From contig JBHAEV010000079.1 in the NCBI GenBank assembly GCA_041855735.1, forward strand, positions 1 to 11,966: a stretch of 11,966 nucleotides of DNA, in the 5' to 3' direction. Position 1 is the first letter of the stretch; each line of letters starts with the position of its first letter. The stretch comes from CALALP01 sp041855735 (GTDB lineage Bacteria; Bacillota; Clostridia; Lachnospirales; Lachnospiraceae). Under the pieces are notes generated by a model. The model saw nothing but the letters and a program-made list of their open reading frames with translations. It was not told the origin of the DNA and searched no databases. The position numbers were made by a program, and so were the translations under genes. Positions 7,352-11,966 of the stretch are shown piece by piece.

Positions 7352-8798
7352 AGAATGGACGATTGCGGCATACCATCAGGCGCTCAACCGCAAAGAAATG
7401 CGATGCGAGGATATGGTTCGGTACTATATCGAAAGGATCGAAATGTATGACAAAGGGGAAAAGCCGCTCAACTCGATCATCTGCATAAACCCGAATGCTT
7501 TGCGGGAGGCGAAAAGACTGGATGCATTGCTTGCAAAAGGGCATGCTGCAAAAGGTCTGTTCGGTGTTCCGGTTTTGATCAAGGACAATATTGAAACCGC
7601 GGACATGCCGACGACGGCGGGTTCGAAAAGTCTGGAAGGTTTTTTCAGCGGCAGAGACAGCTTTATTGTAAAGAAGTTGCGGGATGCGAATGCCATTATT
7701 TTTGCGAAAACCAATCTTCACGAGTTTGCCATCTGGGGGGAGACGATCAGTTCCGTTTTGGGGCAGAGTTACAACCCGTATGATTATACAAGAACTCCGG
7801 GAGGATCATCCGGCGGAACCGGCGCGGCTCTTGCGGCAAATTTCGGGATGGTCGGACTGGGAACGGACACCATCAATTCCATACGATCTCCCGCATCGGC
7901 ATGCTGTTTGTGCGGAATCCGACCGAGTATCGGACTGGTCAGCCGAAGCGGAATCGTTCCCTATTCTCTGACACAGGATACGGCGGGGCCTCTGGCGAGG
8001 ACGGTTTCGGATGCGGTGAAGGTACTGGATGTGATTGCGGGCTATGATCCGGAGGATGAAAGTACAAAGGAGGTCGGCAAAGATCGACAGATTGTGTACG
8101 AAAACTATTTGAGCCCGGACGGTTTGCTCGGAAAGCGACTCGGTGTTCTGCGAAGTTTTATGGGAAAATCCGAAGAACATGATGAGGTCAATCGCGTGAT
8201 GGAGAATTGCTTCAAAATTCTGCACAGTGCCGGGGCGGCATTGGTGGACATTGAGGAGGAGTTTGACTGTGCCGATCTTGTGGAACATGTGAGCCTTCAC
8301 CTGCATGATCTGAAGGCGGATCTGGAACGATATCTGGGCAGTTTCGGCGATCGCATACCGGTGCATACCATAGCGGAAATCATGGAAAGCGGAAAATACA
8401 GTCCGGATATTCATGAGAATCTGCAAAATGCATTGGCTTTGGCAAAAAAACCGGAGGACTACAAAAAAAGAATGCAACTTCGGGAGGAATTGCGTGAGAA
8501 GATTACCGAAATTATGGATTTTTACGGATTGGACGCAATCATTTATCCGCATCAGCAACAATTGGTGTGTAAGGCGGGACAAAGCCAGAAACAGCGAAAC
8601 GGGGTGATTGCCAGTGTGACCGGTTTTCCGGCCGTCGTGGTTCCGGCAGGTTTTTCGAAAGCGGATGCCGACGCGGTATCGGGTGTTCCGATCGGTTTGG
8701 AGATTCTGGGCAGGGCGTTTGATGAAGGAATATTGATTGAGATTGCCTGCGGATTTGAAGCGGCTTCCAGGATACGAAAAGAACCGGTGCTGTTCTAA
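7335..8798 (+). CDS. Amidase-signature family hydrolase
   Basis: A 487-residue member of the amidase signature family, which hydrolyses amide bonds with a Ser-cisSer-Lys triad. The triad is complete: Lys82 in PVLIKDNIE, Ser157 in TPGGSSGGTGAALAA (153-167) and Ser181 in GTDTINSIRSPAS (175-187). Ser157 and Ser181 are 24 residues apart, as in fatty acid amide hydrolase (217 and 241). The nucleophile loop reads INS instead of the usual GGS and is followed by the cysteine-rich SACCLCG (187-193), so the active site is not that of GatA or common broad amidases. The start is GTG 7335, with a good ribosome binding site. By context it may cleave malonamate or ureidomalonate to malonate for the upstream decarboxylase; ureidomalonase and malonamidase E2 are the activities to consider. 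It could instead act on oxamate or another amide. The substrate is inferred from neighbours only. Confidence 0.88.
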   Translation: MKHTYEEWTIAAYHQALNRKEMRCEDMVRYYIERIEMYDKGEKPLNSIICINPNALREAKRLDALLAKGHAAKGLFGVPVLIKDNIETADMPTTAGSKSLEGFFSGRDSFIVKKLRDANAIIFAKTNLHEFAIWGETISSVLGQSYNPYDYTRTPGGSSGGTGAALAANFGMVGLGTDTINSIRSPASACCLCGIRPSIGLVSRSGIVPYSLTQDTAGPLARTVSDAVKVLDVIAGYDPEDESTKEVGKDRQIVYENYLSPDGLLGKRLGVLRSFMGKSEEHDEVNRVMENCFKILHSAGAALVDIEEEFDCADLVEHVSLHLHDLKADLERYLGSFGDRIPVHTIAEIMESGKYSPDIHENLQNALALAKKPEDYKKRMQLREELREKITEIMDFYGLDAIIYPHQQQLVCKAGQSQKQRNGVIASVTGFPAVVVPAGFSKADADAVSGVPIGLEILGRAFDEGILIEIACGFEAASRIRKEPVLF

Positions 8799-8815
8799 TT
8801 GTGGAACTTCCACAA
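8799..8815 (+). promoter_or_regulatory. Perfect 17-bp palindromic operator upstream of the pucR-like gene
   Basis: TTGTGGAACTTCCACAA is a perfect inverted repeat, 8 bp on each side of a central C. It begins one base after the amidase stop and ends five bases before the -35 box of the regulator gene. Its arms match the dyad at 3572-3588. An operator for the PucR-family protein, acting on its own promoter, is the simplest reading. The loop is too small and the T-run too far away for a terminator. Confidence 0.7.
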
Positions 8816-8820
8816 CTGAA

Positions 8821-8849
8821 TTGACTTTTTTGGCAGAGAACCTTATGAT
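8821..8849 (+). promoter_or_regulatory. Sigma-A-type promoter of the pucR-like gene
   Basis: TTGACT (8821-8826) and TATGAT (8844-8849) are separated by exactly 17 bp, each one base off consensus. The expected transcription start is near 8856, giving a leader of about 55 bases. The palindrome centre lies 37 bp before the -10 box, nearly the same as at the mdcA-like promoter. Confidence 0.68.
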
Positions 8850-8911
8850 AAATATATGTAGAAAACGGCATGTGATGGAAGATGATTTGTTAATTATGCG
8901 GGAAGAGATAT

Positions 8912-10591
8912 ATGGAAAAAGGTATTGGTATTTCGGTTCATGAAGTTTTGGAACTTGCCATTCTCAAAGATGCCAGATTGCTCGGCGGACGGGAGGGACT
9001 GGAACGAAAAGTTCTTTCGGTCAATGTTATGGAGGTTCCGGATATCGTCAAATGGGTTTCACCGGGTGAATTGCTGTTGACCACCGCGTATCCGATCAAG
9101 GACGATGTGGAAGTTCTGATGGATTTGATGAAAGAAATGAAAGACTCCGGTGTTGTGGGGTTGGGAATCAAAACGGAGAGATTCATCGGAAAAATTCCGG
9201 ACAGAATCATTGATGAGGCGGATAAACTGGGGTTTCCGGTGTTTGAGATTCCGGTAAACATATCCTTTTCCGAAATTATCACTCCGATATTAAACAGCAT
9301 TATTAACAATCAGATGATGCTGGTTGAAAAGATGCAGGATCTTCAGCAGGCATTGATCGATATTATGTTAAGCGGAGGAAATTTGCAGGAAATTTGCAAA
9401 TTATTGAACGGATATGTCGGAAACAGCATTGCGATTTTTAATGAGCAGTTTTTATCCTATGTGATCAATACTTCACCGGAAAAGGAGGCGGACATTGCCA
9501 GGATTATTGTTCATGACAGAACCAGACGACTGGATGAGATCGGTGAAGTGTCCAAGGAGGTCGTCAGAATGGAAGATTCCGACACCATCTGCGGGAAGAA
9601 GTACAGCAGGCTGATGATTCCGATTTTCAGCGGCAATGAACAGTACGGCTACATCTATATCTGGGAAGATCATAAGCGCATCACGGAGATGGACATGTTG
9701 ACGGTAAAATCCGCAACCAGTCTGGTGGCGCTGGACATGCTCAAAAGAAGTGCCGTATATGATATGGCAAACAGCCATAAGGCGGGTTTTGTGGAAGATC
9801 TGCTGTCGCATGAGGAATACAAATGCCAAAGAGCGATAAAAAACTCAAAATATTTCAATTTCAACAAGGATTTGGAGCACAAAATTGTATTTATCAAAAT
9901 CAATGTTTGGCACAGCAAAAAAAGCTATACCAATGAAACCTTTTATAAAATCAGCAATCATATCGTTGTTTTAATCCGGCAACTCTCCAAAAAATACCTG
10001 TTCAAGCCGATTTATATCAACAAACTGGATCATGTCATCATCGTTTACGAAAACAATCTTGCAGGCGGTGCGGTATTTGACGATTCCGAAACATTGTTTT
10101 GCAGGTTTATTGAAAACCTGTGGCAGCAGGTCGAGCAGAGAAAGCTGCAGGAGTATGTGAAAATAGGAATCGGGAGATCCTACAAAGATCCGACGGAGCT
10201 TTATAAAAGTTTTAAAGAAGCCAGGCAGGCGGTTGTGGTGTCGAAAAAGGAGAATGCGGTTCAATATTATGAAAATATGGGAGTATACCGTTTGTTGACA
10301 TCGGAGTCCCTACGATCGGAATACCGGCTCTTGTACAAGGAGTATTTTGAGAAGATTGTGCAATACGACGAAGAACGGGATACCGACCTGGTGAAAACGA
10401 TAAAGGCGTATTTCGAGTGCAACGGCAATCTCCAAAAAGTGGCGGATTTGCTGCATCTGCACTACAATACGGTGGCGTATCGAATGAAACGCATCAAAAA
10501 AATGACAAATATTGATTTTGATGATTCCAATGGCAGGTTTTTACTGCAAACATTATTGATAATTTACGAAATTAATGCAGATGAAGAATAG
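8912..10591 (+). CDS. PucR/CdaR-family transcriptional regulator
   Basis: A 559-residue cytoplasmic regulator with the PucR layout. Residues 5-125 are the N-terminal PucR domain (VHEVLELAILKDARLLGG, then SPGELLLTTAYPIKDD at 50-65). The middle, about 150-280, is an unassigned sensor-like segment. Residues about 320-450 resemble the degenerate GGDEF-like domain of CdaR proteins, and 490-553 form the helix-turn-helix of the family (NGNLQKVADLLHLHYNTVAY, 504-523). Such proteins often activate nucleobase or allantoin catabolism, with B. subtilis PucR as the model. It has its own promoter and dyad, and the same dyad precedes the mdcA-like gene, so it probably controls both units. The start at ATG 8912 is backed by GGAAGAG at 8901-8907 and by immediate domain similarity. 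The stop overlaps the next gene by 17 bases. The inducer is unknown. Confidence 0.92.
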   Translation: MEKGIGISVHEVLELAILKDARLLGGREGLERKVLSVNVMEVPDIVKWVSPGELLLTTAYPIKDDVEVLMDLMKEMKDSGVVGLGIKTERFIGKIPDRIIDEADKLGFPVFEIPVNISFSEIITPILNSIINNQMMLVEKMQDLQQALIDIMLSGGNLQEICKLLNGYVGNSIAIFNEQFLSYVINTSPEKEADIARIIVHDRTRRLDEIGEVSKEVVRMEDSDTICGKKYSRLMIPIFSGNEQYGYIYIWEDHKRITEMDMLTVKSATSLVALDMLKRSAVYDMANSHKAGFVEDLLSHEEYKCQRAIKNSKYFNFNKDLEHKIVFIKINVWHSKKSYTNETFYKISNHIVVLIRQLSKKYLFKPIYINKLDHVIIVYENNLAGGAVFDDSETLFCRFIENLWQQVEQRKLQEYVKIGIGRSYKDPTELYKSFKEARQAVVVSKKENAVQYYENMGVYRLLTSESLRSEYRLLYKEYFEKIVQYDEERDTDLVKTIKAYFECNGNLQKVADLLHLHYNTVAYRMKRIKKMTNIDFDDSNGRFLLQTLLIIYEINADEE

Positions 10592-11522
10592 TATAAACGC
10601 AAAATGTATTTCAAAGGATGTGGCTCCTTTTTTGGACGGAAGCAAAGGTGCGGTTCACTCCGTATTCAGTTCGGCGATCAATCTTTCGTTCGGGGATAAA
10701 ATCATTGTTTTATTGGGAAAAAACCGGGGATCCCTGCCGTACAGTGTGTTGCTGGAAGGTGAATTTGCGTTGGAATATCTGGGTTTGAAAAAGGATGAAT
10801 TTGTTATTATCGATGCGAAGGGGATTCATACGGAGAAATTGTTCATTGATATCGAATCCGCATCGGAAGTGGATTTAAACATTGTTTCCAGCTTGAAACA
10901 GCTGAGAAAACCGCAAAATTTTCGGCGGGTGCTCAAACGTTTCGCCGTTCAAATCCAAAAATTCAAAAACAGGGACGGACTGGCCGTTCTGCTCTTCGAC
11001 AAACGGCTCCCGTATCATGTGGAGGGAGATTGTAGCCCCAATGTGTGGAGCGGGTTCTTATCGGAAAGGATGGGAGAGTTTCTCTTTCTTCTGGAAAGAG
11101 TGATACGGCGTGAGGAAGCGTTTGATGCGGATGCCTTTGTGGAATGGGGGAAGAATCTTGCCGGCTGCGGACCGGGACTCACACCCGGGAGTGATGATTT
11201 TATCACCGGAGTATTCGCCGGACTTTACGGGAAGGGGCTTTCCGGGGAGATATCGCTTCGAACGGCCGATAAAATTTGCAGATATATTGCAATGGGTGCA
11301 GTGCAGAAAACCACTCCGATCAGTATACAGTTTTTACGGCAGAGCGGGCAGGAACGATTGTTTGCCGAAGATGTCATCAAGCTTGTGAAGGCAATTTATT
11401 CCGGGGACTGCGAGGCGATGAAACATGCCGCCAAAACGGTAGGAAGCTTCGGAGGCACATCCGGCAGCGATATTATGACGGGAATGTATTTTACACTCTC
11501 TTTGGGAAATGCAAAGGATTAA
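10575..11522 (+). CDS. allH: DUF2877 protein, AllH-like carbamoyltransferase subunit
   Basis: A 315-residue DUF2877 protein. Conserved stretches are GCGPGLTPGSDDFITG (197-212), GAVQKTTPISIQFLRQSG (241-258) and VGSFGGTSGSDIMTG (289-303). In E. coli the DUF2877 protein AllH (formerly YlbF) works with AllF (FdrA) and AllG (YlbE, DUF1116) as oxamate carbamoyltransferase, which converts oxalurate and phosphate to oxamate and carbamoyl phosphate at the end of allantoin breakdown. An fdrA-like gene follows after 114 bases, so the complex is likely encoded here, with the DUF1116 subunit expected just beyond the window. The start codon overlaps the regulator gene by 17 bases and has no clear ribosome binding site, suggesting translational coupling; ATG 10581 is an alternative start. 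The carbamoyl acceptor in this organism may be oxamate or, by context, malonamate. Confidence 0.85.
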   Translation: MQMKNSINAKCISKDVAPFLDGSKGAVHSVFSSAINLSFGDKIIVLLGKNRGSLPYSVLLEGEFALEYLGLKKDEFVIIDAKGIHTEKLFIDIESASEVDLNIVSSLKQLRKPQNFRRVLKRFAVQIQKFKNRDGLAVLLFDKRLPYHVEGDCSPNVWSGFLSERMGEFLFLLERVIRREEAFDADAFVEWGKNLAGCGPGLTPGSDDFITGVFAGLYGKGLSGEISLRTADKICRYIAMGAVQKTTPISIQFLRQSGQERLFAEDVIKLVKAIYSGDCEAMKHAAKTVGSFGGTSGSDIMTGMYFTLSLGNAKD

Positions 11523-11622
11523 AGCCGTTTCATGCGCGATTCGTTAAAATGCATGTTTCTTCACATCGGTTTGCTGTTTTATCGAATACGGACGTATGGC
11601 GAAACGGTTGCGAAATTGGTAC

Positions 11623-11629
11623 GAGGAGG
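11623..11629 (+). promoter_or_regulatory. Ribosome binding site of the fdrA-like gene
   Basis: GAGGAGG ends seven bases before ATG 11637. It gives the fdrA-like gene independent, strong initiation, in contrast with the coupled DUF2877 gene before it. Confidence 0.7.
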
Positions 11630-11636
11630 AAGAGAA

Positions 11637-11966
11637 ATGGTTAAGCTGGAAGTCAGAGCAAACTCATATTACGATTCGGTTGTGCTCATGTTGATCTCGA
11701 AAGAGCTGAAAAAAATTCCGGGGGTGGAAGAGGCTCTTGTGGGCATGGGGACGGATCTGAATAAAGAAATCAGCCGCAATATCGGTTTGCATTCGCCGAA
11801 GTTGGAGGAAATCACGGGCAATGACTTTTTCATTGCGGTGAAATGCGAAGAGGAATCCGCGGCAAAAGCGGCGATTTTAAAAGTGGATGAGATGCTGAAC
11901 AAAAAGAAGGAGGCAAGTTCAACAAATTACTATCCTCCGACTCTGAATTCGGCCTTGAAGATGGAA
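11637..11966 (+). CDS. fdrA: FdrA/AllF-like acyl-CoA synthetase-related carbamoyltransferase subunit, 3'-truncated
   Basis: The first 110 residues of an FdrA-family protein are open to the last base of the window. The N-terminus, with NSYYDSVVLMLISKELKK (9-26), GVEEALVGMGTDLNKE (29-44) and NDFFIAVK (66-73), is the typical FdrA opening. The following KKKEASSTNYYPPTLNSAL is the usual linker before the CoA-binding, succinyl-CoA-synthetase-like domain. FdrA (AllF) is a subunit of E. coli oxamate carbamoyltransferase with AllG and AllH. The position after a DUF2877 gene fits that system. Full FdrA proteins have roughly 500-550 residues, so most of this gene lies beyond the window. The start at ATG 11637 follows a good ribosome binding site. 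The family is near certain from these motifs; the substrate is open. Confidence 0.87.
   Translation, partial: MVKLEVRANSYYDSVVLMLISKELKKIPGVEEALVGMGTDLNKEISRNIGLHSPKLEEITGNDFFIAVKCEEESAAKAAILKVDEMLNKKKEASSTNYYPPTLNSALKME

Noticed and set aside
7806..8813. 335-codon open frame on the minus strand opposite the amidase
   Set aside because: It lies fully opposite a gene with an intact catalytic triad and crosses the palindromic operator. Its composition is His/Arg/Gln-rich and no family is recognised.
8799..8831. Palindrome followed by a T-run as a terminator after the amidase
   Set aside because: The dyad leaves almost no loop and its stem is separated from the T-run by about ten bases that include a -35 box. 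An operator fits better.
5450..9795. Further TTGTGGAA words inside coding regions (for example near 5450, 8278 and 9788)
   Set aside because: They are half-sites created by Leu/Phe-Val-Glu codons (GTG GAA) and lack the CACAA arm at the right distance.
1..11966. tRNA, rRNA, CRISPR array, insertion sequence or phage attachment sites
   Set aside because: I looked on both strands and saw no cloverleaf-like gene, regular repeat array, transposase or long terminal repeats.

Overview
The window looks like an accessory catabolic region from an anaerobic Firmicute, probably a clostridium. It has strong AGGAGG-type ribosome binding sites, genes all on one strand with short gaps, moderate GC, and enzyme families typical of fermenters: a molybdenum hydroxylase, a biotin-type decarboxylase carboxyltransferase and the FdrA/DUF2877 carbamoyltransferase. 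No species can be named from the sequence. Seven genes are well supported, two of them cut by the window ends, plus one small and apparently damaged locus.

Layout. (1) 2-3471: the 3' part of a xanthine-dehydrogenase-family molybdopterin subunit and an NCS2 permease whose substrate-binding glutamates match the uracil type (UraA). A Rho-independent terminator at 3522-3548 closes this unit. (2) 3572-8798: a new promoter with a 17-bp dyad precedes an MdcA-like malonate CoA/ACP transferase, an MmdA/PccB-type carboxyltransferase, a small one-helix membrane ORF running into a frame-disrupted stretch that may hold a decayed biotinyl-carrier domain, and an amidase-signature hydrolase. (3) 8799-11966: a near-identical dyad and a good sigma-A promoter precede a PucR-family regulator. 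It overlaps a DUF2877 gene (AllH-like), which is followed by the start of an FdrA/AllF-like gene.

How the parts may fit (inference). A molybdenum hydroxylase, a uracil-type permease, an amidase, a carbamoyltransferase and a malonate-activating decarboxylase can be read as an oxidative pyrimidine route: uracil to barbiturate to ureidomalonate, then malonate, then acetate plus CO2. The FdrA/DUF2877 system is known to phosphorolyse oxalurate to oxamate and carbamoyl phosphate. The one-carbon-longer analogue, ureidomalonate, would give malonamate and carbamoyl phosphate. The amidase could then make malonate, and MdcA plus MmdA would decarboxylate it. Thymine would give methylmalonate by the same logic, which suits an MmdA-type enzyme. 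No barbiturase, DUF1116 subunit, carbamate kinase, intact biotin carrier or membrane decarboxylase (MmdB/OadB) lies in the window, so this remains a hypothesis. Purine (xanthine) catabolism is the main alternative.

The two dyads, TTGTG-N7-CACAA, sit 36-37 bp (centre to start of -10) upstream of two separate -10 boxes. This suggests that the PucR-type protein controls both the decarboxylase/amidase unit and its own unit.
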